From Candidatus Rokuibacteriota bacterium (lineage in GTDB: Bacteria > Methylomirabilota > Methylomirabilia > Rokubacteriales > CSP1-6): 64,000 nt of DNA. This document shows positions 7,412 to 14,705 of the stretch, in pieces; position 1 is the first letter of the stretch, and each line of letters opens with the position of its first letter. The stretch covers positions 1-64,000 of the forward strand of contig QHTE01000056.1 of the NCBI GenBank assembly GCA_003220685.1. Direction: 5' to 3'. Position numbers and translations under genes: made by a program. Under the pieces are notes generated by a model that saw only the letters and a list, made by a program, of their open reading frames with translations, ran no database searches and had not been told where the DNA came from.

Positions 7412-8437
7412 ATGATTGACGTTCGACTGGTTGGTGCGGGTATCGACGAGTCGGCTGACGCCACCGCACCGACCGCGGTCGACCACTCGAGCGGCCTCGA
7501 CGATCGCGATCTGCTCGACTCGTACTCGCGGGCGGTCGTCACGGTCGTGGAGCGCGTCGGCCCTGCGGTCGTGAGCATTGTGGCCGGCCGCGGGTCGCGC
7601 AAGGGGGCGGGCGTCGTCGGCGCCGGATCCGGTGTGATCTTCACGCCCGACGGGTACGTCCTGACCAACAGCCACGTGGTGCACGAGGCCATCGACCTTG
7701 GCGTCACGCTGACCGATGGATCCGCCCTGGGCGCGACGCTTGTCGGGAGCGACCCCGCGACCGATCTGGCAGTCATCCGGGCCGAGGGGTCCGGGTTGCC
7801 GACCGCCGAGCTAGGCGAGTCGGCGTCGCTCCGAGCCGGGCAACTCGTCGTCGCCATCGGGAACCCGTTCGGGTTTCAGTCGACCGTGTCGGCCGGCGTG
7901 GTCAGCGCCATCGGTCGATCGCTGCGAACTGCCACTGGACGGCTGATCGAGAACGTCATCCAAACGGACGTCGCGCTGAATCCCGGCAATTCGGGCGGGC
8001 CCCTGGTGGACACGCGGGCGCGAGTCGTCGGGATCAATACGGCCATCATTGCGATGGCCCAGGGCATCAGCTTCGCCGTCCCGATCGACACCGCGAAGCG
8101 CGTGGTGAGTGAGCTGCTCGCGCACGGCCACGTTCGTCGCGCGTATCTCGGCATCGTCGGACAGACGCGACCGATCGACCGCCTGGTCGCGCGGCGCTAC
8201 GCGCTGTCGCAGGCTCATGCCGTCGAAATCACGTCGGTCGTCCCCCGCGGCCCGGCTGCGCTCGCCGGGCTGCGCGAAGGGGATCTGGTCGTCTCGCTCG
8301 ACGATCGCGCCGTCCGTACGGTGGACGACATGCATCGCATGCTGGTCGGCCGGCGCTTCGGCGACGAGCTCACCATCGGGGTGATCCGAGGAGATCGGCG
8401 CCTGGACGTCGTCGTGGTGCCTGTGGAAGCTGAGTAG
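7412..8437 (+). CDS. HtrA/DegP-type trypsin-like serine protease with PDZ domain
   Basis: The 341-residue protein has an S1C protease domain with the triad His88 (LTNSHVVH), Asp118 (ATDLAVI) and Ser194 (NPGNSGGPLVD). One C-terminal PDZ domain spans about residues 245-335 (ITSVVPRGPAALAGLREGDLVV). The family normally removes or refolds damaged proteins. Unlike DegP/DegQ/DegS it has no signal peptide or membrane anchor: the first 45 residues are acidic and polar. It may therefore be cytoplasmic, as in some stand-alone HtrA paralogues. It lies 63 bp after the tmRNA gene. An alternative ATG at 7405 is out of frame. Confidence 0.9.
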   Translation: MIDVRLVGAGIDESADATAPTAVDHSSGLDDRDLLDSYSRAVVTVVERVGPAVVSIVAGRGSRKGAGVVGAGSGVIFTPDGYVLTNSHVVHEAIDLGVTLTDGSALGATLVGSDPATDLAVIRAEGSGLPTAELGESASLRAGQLVVAIGNPFGFQSTVSAGVVSAIGRSLRTATGRLIENVIQTDVALNPGNSGGPLVDTRARVVGINTAIIAMAQGISFAVPIDTAKRVVSELLAHGHVRRAYLGIVGQTRPIDRLVARRYALSQAHAVEITSVVPRGPAALAGLREGDLVVSLDDRAVRTVDDMHRMLVGRRFGDELTIGVIRGDRRLDVVVVPVEAE

Positions 8438-8513
8438 ATACCCCCTGCGTCGCGGCCTCGCTGGTCGGCTGCGCCAGCACCGGCCCCCTGTGGGCGAAGC
8501 TCTCGCCCGCTCG

Positions 8514-8645
8514 CTAGCGCACCGGGCGGCTCACGCCGTGTAGCCCTCGACAGTCGGTCACGATCCCGTGAGACTCACGGTCGCAGAGCTCGTGTTCCTC
8601 GCGCGCCAGCTCGTTGATCCGATCGAGGACCTCCTGATCATCCAC
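8514..8645 (-). pseudogene. DUF2630-like fragment
   Basis: A GTG start (complement of 8643-8645), with a purine-rich GAGAGGGG sequence just upstream, opens a 43-residue frame. Its first half (VDDQEVLDRINELAREEHEL) looks like the start of DUF2630 proteins, which are about 80 residues long. After that the match stops and the frame ends early. Further along the same strand a CWR...RR-like text can be read in another frame, suggesting a decayed second half. Function of the family is unknown. Confidence 0.4.
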
Positions 8646-8824
8646 GTCGCCCCTCTCTGATGTTCGCGAAGAGCCGCCTCCGTACAGGTCTTTGGATGCA
8701 GGAATGACGGCCGCGGTGACGGCCGAGTGGAACATTTTTCCCGCGGTCCTGCCCCGAGGCGATGCAATTTGTCAGTTTTCTCAGCGATTTGCAGATAGAG
8801 AAATGATGGTACAGTGTGGATGAG

Positions 8825-8846
8825 ACTCACATATAACTCACATATA
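8825..8846 (+). repeat. Tandem 11-bp direct repeat, possible operator
   Basis: ACTCACATATA occurs twice back to back (8825-8835 and 8836-8846) in an A+T-rich island about 70-90 bp ahead of the eight-gene run that begins at 8917. Eleven bases is close to one helical turn, so two protein subunits could bind the same DNA face. No regulator gene adjoins it. The rest of 8646-8916 holds no gene that I can recognise. Confidence 0.4.
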
Positions 8847-8916
8847 AAGGAAGCTGGGCGACGGCTCCAATTGGTTACGCCCGCCTCCGCCAACTCACGA
8901 CGACACTGATTCTTTT

Positions 8917-9603
8917 TTGATCGCGAACGACCGCGCTGCTGTGCTGTTCGACTTCGGCGGAACGCTGGACGCCGACGGGCTTCCCTGGAAAGAACGGATG
9001 GGCCGCTTGTTCCGCGACGAGGGCGCCGTCGTCGCCCGCGACCGCTTCGACCCAGCCTACTACGCGGCCGACGACGCGCTGGTCGGCGCCTTGCCGGCGA
9101 CGACCTCGTTCCGGGCGACGGTCGAGCGGCTCGCCGCGGGCGTCGCCGCAGCGCTCGAGCTTTCCGATCCGGCGATCGCCGATCGCGTCGCGCGGCGGTT
9201 CCTGAGCGACGCGCGGCACGCCCTCGACGCGAACACGCCGCTGCTCCGCGAGCTCGGCCGGCGCTATCGACTCGGCATCGTCTCCAACTTCTACGGAAAC
9301 CTGGCGCAGGTGTGCGACGATGCCGGTATTCGTTCACTGTTTGGTGTGCTCGTCGATTCGGCCGAGGTTGGATGCACGAAGCCGGCCCCGCGAATCTTCC
9401 AGCTGGCACTCGACGCCCTCGGCGCCTCCGCGGCGACGGCCACCTTCGTCGGCGATTCGCTGCCGCGGGACATGGCGGGCGCGCGCGGCGTCGGTATGCG
9501 CCACATCTGGCTCGTCGGAGCCGAGTCGCCGCCGGCGAAGCCGTGCTGCCGCGACGATCGGCAGATCCGCTCGCTCCGGGAGCTGGAGACGATTCTGCTG
9601 TGA
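8917..9603 (+). CDS. HAD-superfamily hydrolase
   Basis: The 228-residue protein carries HAD motif I as VLFDFGGTLD (the nucleophile Asp kept, the usual second Asp replaced by Gly, as in part of subfamily I). It also has a helical cap, motif II/III around KPAPRIF, and motif IV as VGDSLPRDMAGAR. It is predicted to remove phosphate from a small metabolite. The start is uncertain: TTG at 8917 or GTG at 8941, neither with a clear ribosome site. It is the first gene of a run of eight with gaps of at most 21-28 bp and overlaps the nucleotidyltransferase by four bases, suggesting a phosphatase step in the same pathway. Confidence 0.85.
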   Translation: MIANDRAAVLFDFGGTLDADGLPWKERMGRLFRDEGAVVARDRFDPAYYAADDALVGALPATTSFRATVERLAAGVAAALELSDPAIADRVARRFLSDARHALDANTPLLRELGRRYRLGIVSNFYGNLAQVCDDAGIRSLFGVLVDSAEVGCTKPAPRIFQLALDALGASAATATFVGDSLPRDMAGARGVGMRHIWLVGAESPPAKPCCRDDRQIRSLRELETILL

Positions 9604-10301
9604 GCGTGTTCGCGGGCGGCATCATCGCTGCGGGTGAGGGCAGCCGGCTGCGCCAGGGCGGGTTCGCGATGCCCAAGCCGATGGTGCCGGTCGCCGGCGT
9701 GCCGCTGATCGAGTCGACCATCCGCAATCTTCGCGCCGCGCGCGTTGGTCCGCTCGCGATCATCGTGAACGAGCGGGAGCGCGAGTGCGTCGACTGGGTC
9801 CGCACCCGCTTCCCCGATCTCGACGTCGAGTTCATCGTCAAGACGACGCAGTCGTCGCTGGAGAGCTTCGGCGAGGTGATCCGACGGCATCCCGGCGGCC
9901 GGATGCTCGTGACGACCGTCGACGCGTGGTGCCTCGAGTCCGACTTCGTGCGGTTGGTGCAGGCCGCGGCCCGACGCCCGCTCGGCGCGACCGTCCTGGC
10001 CGTCACGCCGCTGATCGCCGACGAGACGCCGCTGCGCGTCGTGATGGCGGCCGACGGCCGAATCGAGGAGGTCGGGGGCGCGACGGGCCATCTCGTCACC
10101 GCCGGCATGTACCTGGTGCCCGAATCGGTCCGTGCCGTGCCGCCGCCCGCTGGCCTCGGCCGGCTGCGCGACTTTCTGCAATGGCTGGCGCGCTCGGGCG
10201 CGCCGCTGTACGGCGAGATCATCGAACAGGTCGTGGACGTGGATCGGGCCGACGACGTGGCACTTGCCGAGACGCTCGCCTTGGCGGGCCGGGTATCATA
10301 G
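9600..10301 (+). CDS. Nucleotidyltransferase (sugar/polyol-phosphate type)
   Basis: From the GTG at 9600 (GTGA overlap with the preceding stop) the 233-residue product starts with the Rossmann-like nucleotide loop GGIIAAGEGSRLRQGG, followed by MPKPMVPVAGVPLIE. This is the signature of NDP-sugar pyrophosphorylase-like enzymes. TTVDAWC occupies the place of the metal-binding Asp strand. It should join an NTP to a phosphorylated sugar, polyol or alcohol. A longer frame back to 9312 exists but overlaps the HAD gene and lacks family similarity. Given the CDP-alcohol phosphotransferase in the same run, CTP is a reasonable guess for the nucleotide; this is an inference. Confidence 0.85.
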   Translation: MSVFAGGIIAAGEGSRLRQGGFAMPKPMVPVAGVPLIESTIRNLRAARVGPLAIIVNERERECVDWVRTRFPDLDVEFIVKTTQSSLESFGEVIRRHPGGRMLVTTVDAWCLESDFVRLVQAAARRPLGATVLAVTPLIADETPLRVVMAADGRIEEVGGATGHLVTAGMYLVPESVRAVPPPAGLGRLRDFLQWLARSGAPLYGEIIEQVVDVDRADDVALAETLALAGRVS

Positions 10302-10322
10302 ATCGAATCGAGGAGGCCCCGA

Positions 10323-11159
10323 GTGAGCAGAGTCTGCTGGGGAATCTTTCGCGAGGCGACCCACTCGCCGGGCCGAGAGTCCGACGACACCGAGATTTTG
10401 AGGCTGACCGGCAAGCACCTGGAAGCGAAAGGCTTCCACGTCGAGCTCAAGACGGCCGACGAGGTCACTGAGAACGCGGACAGCTGGCCGCGCTTCGTCT
10501 TCCTCATGTGCGAGCGTCTGGAGGTGCTCGAGCGGCTTCGTGCCCTCGAGGTGGGCGGCGTGCCCCACGTGAACACGCCGCGGGCCGTGCACAACACCTA
10601 TCGTGACCGGATGATCGCGGTGCTCGACGAGGCCAACGTGCCGTTCATCCCGAGCCGCGTCCTCGCCACGAGCGAGGCCCCCGAGCCGTGCTCGCTGCCG
10701 GTCTGGGTGAAGCGCGGCGACGTCCACAACACGCAGGAAGGCGACGTCGTGCTCGCGTCGGCCGCCGGCGACGTCGAGACCGCGCTCCGCGGGCTCGCCG
10801 TGCGCGGCATCGAGCGCGCCGTCCTCCAGCCGCACGTCGAGGGCGACCTGATCAAGTTCTACGGCATCGGCGCCGGCGGCGGCCCGCATCGCGAGCCGCC
10901 CTGGTTTCGCTGGTTCTATCACAAGGACCAGAAGCTCGCCGGCCATCCGCTGGATCAGCGTCAGCTCGCTCGGCTCGTCCGCCGTGCGGCGGCCGCGCTC
11001 GGTCTCGAGGTGTACGGCGGCGATGCGATCGCGACGGCGACGGGCCAGCTGGTGCTCCTGGACGTGAACGCATGGCCGAGCTTCGCGCTCTACCGTGACG
11101 AGGCGTCTGCGGCGATCGCGTCGTACCTGGCCCTTCGATTCTCGGGAGGCAAGCGTTGA
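10323..11159 (+). CDS. ATP-grasp-fold ligase/kinase, substrate unknown
   Basis: The 278-residue protein starts at GTG 10323, behind a good ribosome site (GAGGAGG). It looks like an ATP-grasp enzyme: a Lys in the ATP-binding strand (LPVWVKRGDVHN), a second basic strand (LQPHVEGDLIKFYGI), and the metal-binding end motif LLDVNAWPSFALYRDEA, in which the Asp and Asn match the DxN of RimK-type and inositol-phosphate-kinase-type ATP-grasps. Family members form amide or thioester bonds or phosphorylate polyols, so ligation of an amino acid or phosphorylation of a cyclitol are both possible. It overlaps the next gene by four bases. Confidence 0.75.
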   Translation: MSRVCWGIFREATHSPGRESDDTEILRLTGKHLEAKGFHVELKTADEVTENADSWPRFVFLMCERLEVLERLRALEVGGVPHVNTPRAVHNTYRDRMIAVLDEANVPFIPSRVLATSEAPEPCSLPVWVKRGDVHNTQEGDVVLASAAGDVETALRGLAVRGIERAVLQPHVEGDLIKFYGIGAGGGPHREPPWFRWFYHKDQKLAGHPLDQRQLARLVRRAAAALGLEVYGGDAIATATGQLVLLDVNAWPSFALYRDEASAAIASYLALRFSGGKR

Positions 11160-12484
11160 CCAAACGACGTGAGGTGGGACCGCGCTCGCAGCAGATCGTC
11201 GCTCAGGAACGAAAGCACCTCGCCTCCGGCTCCCAGGGGTTCTCGCTCTACGCGGGGCTCGCGATGGCGCGCGGGGTCGACTGCACCCTGATCGACGAGG
11301 ACGGCAACGAGTACATCGACTTCATCGCCGGCATCGCGGTCGGGAGCATCGGCCATTGCCACCCGCACTACGTCGAGGCGCTCAAGCACCAGGTCGAGCG
11401 GCTCACCTTCGGCAGCTTCACGACCGAGACGCGGGCCAAGTTCCTCGACCTGCTCGGCTCGGTCACGCCCGAGGGGCTCACGCGCATCCAGATGTTCTCG
11501 GGTGGGGCCGAAGCGGTGGAAGCCGCGCTGCGGCTCGCCCACGCCGCCACCGGAAAGGCCGAGGTGCTCGGGTTCTGGGGCGGCTTCCACGGCAAGACCG
11601 GCGGCGTGTTGCCGCTGCTCGGCAGCGAGTTCAAGCACCATCTCGGGCCGTTCATGCCGGGCCGCCATCTCGCGCCCTACGCTGACTGCTACCGCTGCCC
11701 GCTCAAGCTCAAGTATCCGGACTGTGGGATCGCCTGCGCCGACTTCGTGCGCGACGTCATCCGCTATCAAACGGCCGGCGAGATCGCCGCGATCATCGTC
11801 GAGCCGATGCAGGGCACCGCCGGCAACGTCATCCCGCCCGAGGGATTCCTGCGCGCGGTGGCCGGGATCGCGCGAGAGCACGGCGCATTGTTCATCGCGG
11901 ACGAGATGATCACCGGCTTCGGCCGCACCGGCGCCATGTGGGGCTCGGACCACGAGGGCGTGGTGCCTGACATCATGACGGTCGGCAAAGGCGTGGGCGG
12001 CGGCTTTCCGCTCGCGTGCGTGATCTCGACCGACGCGCTCACGGCCGCGAAGCCGTGGTCGAACCCGAGCGCCAGCTCGTCCAGCTACGGGGGTAATCCG
12101 CTCGCCTCGGCCGCCGGCCTCGCCGCGCTCGAGATCATCCTGAAGGAAGACCTGGTCAAGAACGCCGAGCGCGTCGGCAAGGTGATGCTCGGTCGGCTCG
12201 AGGCGCTCAAGGAGAAGTACCGGTGCGTCGGCGAGGTGCGCGGGCGCGGCCTCATGCTCGGCATCGAGCTCGTGCGCGACCGGACGACGAAGGAGCCGCT
12301 CCCGAAGACGGTGACGCAGGCGCTCTACCAGGAATGTCTCCGCCGTGGGCTCGTCGCGATGACCTACACGCCGTCGGTCCGCATCAACCCGCCGCTCACG
12401 ATCAAAGAGGACACGGCGCTGGCGGGGCTCGCGATCCTGGACGAGGCGCTCGAGGTGGTCGTGAGAGATCACGGGCTCCGATAG
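11156..12484 (+). CDS. Class III PLP-dependent aminotransferase
   Basis: The 442-residue protein is a fold-type I, class III aminotransferase. It has GIAVGSIGHCHPHYVEAL near the N-terminus, FSGGAEAVEAALRLA, the HGKTGG loop, IIVEPMQG, the DEMITGFGRTG motif and the PLP-binding Lys in TVGKGVGGGFPL. A Cys-containing insertion (ADCYRCPLKLKYPDCGIAC) is common in the GABA/diaminobutyrate/ornithine-type branch. It moves an amino group onto a keto or aldehyde substrate. TTG 11156 is chosen because it overlaps the preceding stop (TTGA). In this run it is the step most likely to introduce an amine. Confidence 0.92.
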   Translation: MTKRREVGPRSQQIVAQERKHLASGSQGFSLYAGLAMARGVDCTLIDEDGNEYIDFIAGIAVGSIGHCHPHYVEALKHQVERLTFGSFTTETRAKFLDLLGSVTPEGLTRIQMFSGGAEAVEAALRLAHAATGKAEVLGFWGGFHGKTGGVLPLLGSEFKHHLGPFMPGRHLAPYADCYRCPLKLKYPDCGIACADFVRDVIRYQTAGEIAAIIVEPMQGTAGNVIPPEGFLRAVAGIAREHGALFIADEMITGFGRTGAMWGSDHEGVVPDIMTVGKGVGGGFPLACVISTDALTAAKPWSNPSASSSSYGGNPLASAAGLAALEIILKEDLVKNAERVGKVMLGRLEALKEKYRCVGEVRGRGLMLGIELVRDRTTKEPLPKTVTQALYQECLRRGLVAMTYTPSVRINPPLTIKEDTALAGLAILDEALEVVVRDHGLR

Positions 12485-12485
12485 G

Positions 12486-13517
12486 ATGCAGCGCGGCGCG
12501 ATCATCGGCCTGGGCAACGTCGCCCTTCACGGCCACCTGCCCGGCTGGCGCCGCCGGCGCGACGTCGAGATCGTCGCGGTCACCGATGCGCGGCCCGAGC
12601 AGCAGGCCCTCGTCTCGGCCCATGCGCCCACAGCCCGCTGGTACCCGACCCCGGCCGAGCTCCTGGCCGAGGCCGCCGTGGACTTCGTCGACATCTGCAC
12701 CCCGCCGAGCAGTCACGCGCCGCTGATCCGCCTGGCGCTCGAGCGCGGCCGGCACGTGCTCTGCGAGAAGCCGCTCGTCAGCGCCCCCGACGATCTGGCG
12801 CCGCTGGCGCGTCTGGCCGAGAAGACCGGACGTGTGCTCCACACCGTCCACAACTGGCACCACGCTCCGATCGTGCGCCGTACGGCGGAGCTGATCCGGG
12901 ACGGCCGGATCGGCCGGGTCGAGCACGTGATCTGGCACACTCTGCGTACCCGGCCGGCCGCGGCCGGCGACGAGCGCACCGGGAACTGGCGCGTCGATCC
13001 GGCCATCGCGGGCGGCGGCGTCCTCTCCGATCACGGCTGGCACGTGTTCTATGTCGTTCAACGCTGGGTCGGCCAGCCGCCGCTGTCGGTGAGCGCCCGG
13101 CTCGAGCGGCGGCGGTACGCCGCGTGGGACGTCGAGGACACCGCGACGGTTCGCGTGACGTACGCCGGGGCGACCGCCGAGATCCTGTTGACGTGGGCGT
13201 CCGAGGTCCGCCGGAACTGGGCCGAGGTCGGCGGGAGCGCGGGCATGCTCGAATTGCACGACGACACGCTCGTGCTGAAGAGCGGCGGGCCCGCCGCGGA
13301 TGCCTCCTGGCCGTGTCCGCCGCCGATGTCGGACGGCTCGCATCACCCGGACTGGTTCGCCGCGGTCGCGAGCCAGTTCCTCGCCGAGACGACCGGCGCA
13401 GCGCCGCGCGGGGTGAACCTCGCCGAGGCGCGGCTCTGCGTGGCGCTCGAGCACGCGGCGCGCGAGTCGAGTCGACAGAAAGGCCGCGAGATCTCCGTCG
13501 CGGGAGCCCGGATCTGA
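12486..13517 (+). CDS. Gfo/Idh/MocA family NAD(P)-dependent oxidoreductase
   Basis: The 343-residue protein starts one base after the aminotransferase stop. It has the N-terminal Rossmann motif AIIGLGNVALHGHLPGW, the DFVDICTPPSSHAPL segment, the catalytic-region ERGRHVLCEKPL (Lys of the EKP motif), and a C-terminal sheet domain with DHGWHVFYVVQRW. Members oxidise or reduce sugars and cyclitols such as inositol, glucose and their phosphates. Next to an aminotransferase, a plausible job is to make the keto-polyol that is then aminated. Confidence 0.92.
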   Translation: MQRGAIIGLGNVALHGHLPGWRRRRDVEIVAVTDARPEQQALVSAHAPTARWYPTPAELLAEAAVDFVDICTPPSSHAPLIRLALERGRHVLCEKPLVSAPDDLAPLARLAEKTGRVLHTVHNWHHAPIVRRTAELIRDGRIGRVEHVIWHTLRTRPAAAGDERTGNWRVDPAIAGGGVLSDHGWHVFYVVQRWVGQPPLSVSARLERRRYAAWDVEDTATVRVTYAGATAEILLTWASEVRRNWAEVGGSAGMLELHDDTLVLKSGGPAADASWPCPPPMSDGSHHPDWFAAVASQFLAETTGAAPRGVNLAEARLCVALEHAARESSRQKGREISVAGARI

Positions 13518-13531
13518 CGACCGCGGTCGCC

Positions 13532-14698
13532 GTGTCCGTCCGGTCGGCGGAAAGCCTGCTGCTGGTCGTGCCGCCCGAGCCCGGAACGGCCACCAGCGTG
13601 TCGCCGGGCATCGTGGTGGCCGGGCTTCCGCTGCTGCGCCGGATCGTGCTTGCCGGCTCGCGCGCCGGGTTCTCGCGCGTCCTGGTCCAGATTAGCCATG
13701 GCGACGCCGAGCGCCTGCTCGGCGGAACGGCGGCCGGCGCCCTGAGCGGCGCGCGCCTGCCTGACTCGCGGCGGCGGATCGTGATCCTGCCGGCGAACGT
13801 GGTGCCCCAGCCGCGATGGCTTCGCGCCCTTCGCGAGGCCGAGATCGAGCCCGAGCGCCTCTACGCCGACGGACAGCTGGCCGCGGTCGTCGATACCGAC
13901 GATCCCGCGGGCGTGCTCGAAGCCGCGGTGCGGTGCCGGGACGTCGGCGAGCTTCTGGCGACCTTGCGCGGCCGGTTCGACGAGGCCAAGCTCGACGTCG
14001 ACGAGACCGGGCGGTTTCCGATGACGGAGACGGCCGACGCCAAGAGGGCGGAAGCGTGGCTCCTGCGCAGCCTGATCAAGCAGCGCGAGGGTTTCATGTC
14101 GCGCCACTTCGAGCGGAAGATCTCGCTGGCGATCACGCGCCGGCTGGCGGTCACGCGCGTCACGCCCGACGTCATGACACTCGTGAGCGTAGCGATCGGG
14201 CTGGTCGGCGCCTCATTCTTCCTGTCGTCGTCGCCCGTGTACCAGCTCGCCGGGGCGCTCCTGTTCCTGGCCCATTCGATCCTCGACGGCTGCGACGGCG
14301 AGCTCGCGCGGCTCAAGTTCATGGAGTCGTCCCGCGGCGCCGTCCTCGACTTCTGGGGCGACAACGTCGTCCACGTCGGCGTGTTCGCGTGCATGGCGCT
14401 CGGCCTGAGCCTTGCCCAGGAAGCGACGTGGCCGCTCGCGCTCGGCGCGGTCACGGTCGTCGCCACGCTCGGCGCCGCGGCGTGCCAGTCGCGCGCCATC
14501 ATGCTGGACACGGCCGTCGGTGCCGACGCCAGTTGGATCGCGCGCTTCGCCGAGGCGTTCTCCCACCGCGACTTCATCTATCTGGTGATCGCCCTGTCGG
14601 CCTTTGGGAAGGCCCACGTGTTCCTGATCCTGGCGTCCATCGGAACGCCAATCTTCTTCGGTCTCCTTCTCTGGGTCGGGGCGCGGCGGCGCGCCTGA
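13532..14698 (+). CDS. Two-domain CDP-alcohol phosphatidyltransferase family protein
   Basis: Counting from GTG 13532 (388 residues), the C-terminal half carries a complete CDP-alcohol phosphotransferase motif: D252-x2-D255-G-x2-A-R260-x8-G269-x3-D273-x3-D277, within several membrane helices. Residues 1-180 look like a reduced MobA-like nucleotidyltransferase fold (GIVVAGLPLLRRIVLAGSRA) that has lost the GxGxR loop. This layout resembles the fused inositol-phosphate cytidylyltransferase / di-inositol-phosphate phosphate synthase proteins. A CTG at 13514 is also in frame and would overlap the previous stop. The enzyme should transfer a phosphoalcohol from a CDP-linked donor to a hydroxyl acceptor, at the membrane. 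Confidence 0.85.
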   Translation: MSVRSAESLLLVVPPEPGTATSVSPGIVVAGLPLLRRIVLAGSRAGFSRVLVQISHGDAERLLGGTAAGALSGARLPDSRRRIVILPANVVPQPRWLRALREAEIEPERLYADGQLAAVVDTDDPAGVLEAAVRCRDVGELLATLRGRFDEAKLDVDETGRFPMTETADAKRAEAWLLRSLIKQREGFMSRHFERKISLAITRRLAVTRVTPDVMTLVSVAIGLVGASFFLSSSPVYQLAGALLFLAHSILDGCDGELARLKFMESSRGAVLDFWGDNVVHVGVFACMALGLSLAQEATWPLALGAVTVVATLGAAACQSRAIMLDTAVGADASWIARFAEAFSHRDFIYLVIALSAFGKAHVFLILASIGTPIFFGLLLWVGARRRA

Positions 14699-14705
14699 GC
14701 TCGCG

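Noticed and set aside
8558..10597. Minus-strand open frame of 679 codons
   Set aside because: Antisense to the HAD and nucleotidyltransferase genes, dominated by Arg/Ser/Pro, and no domain is visible.
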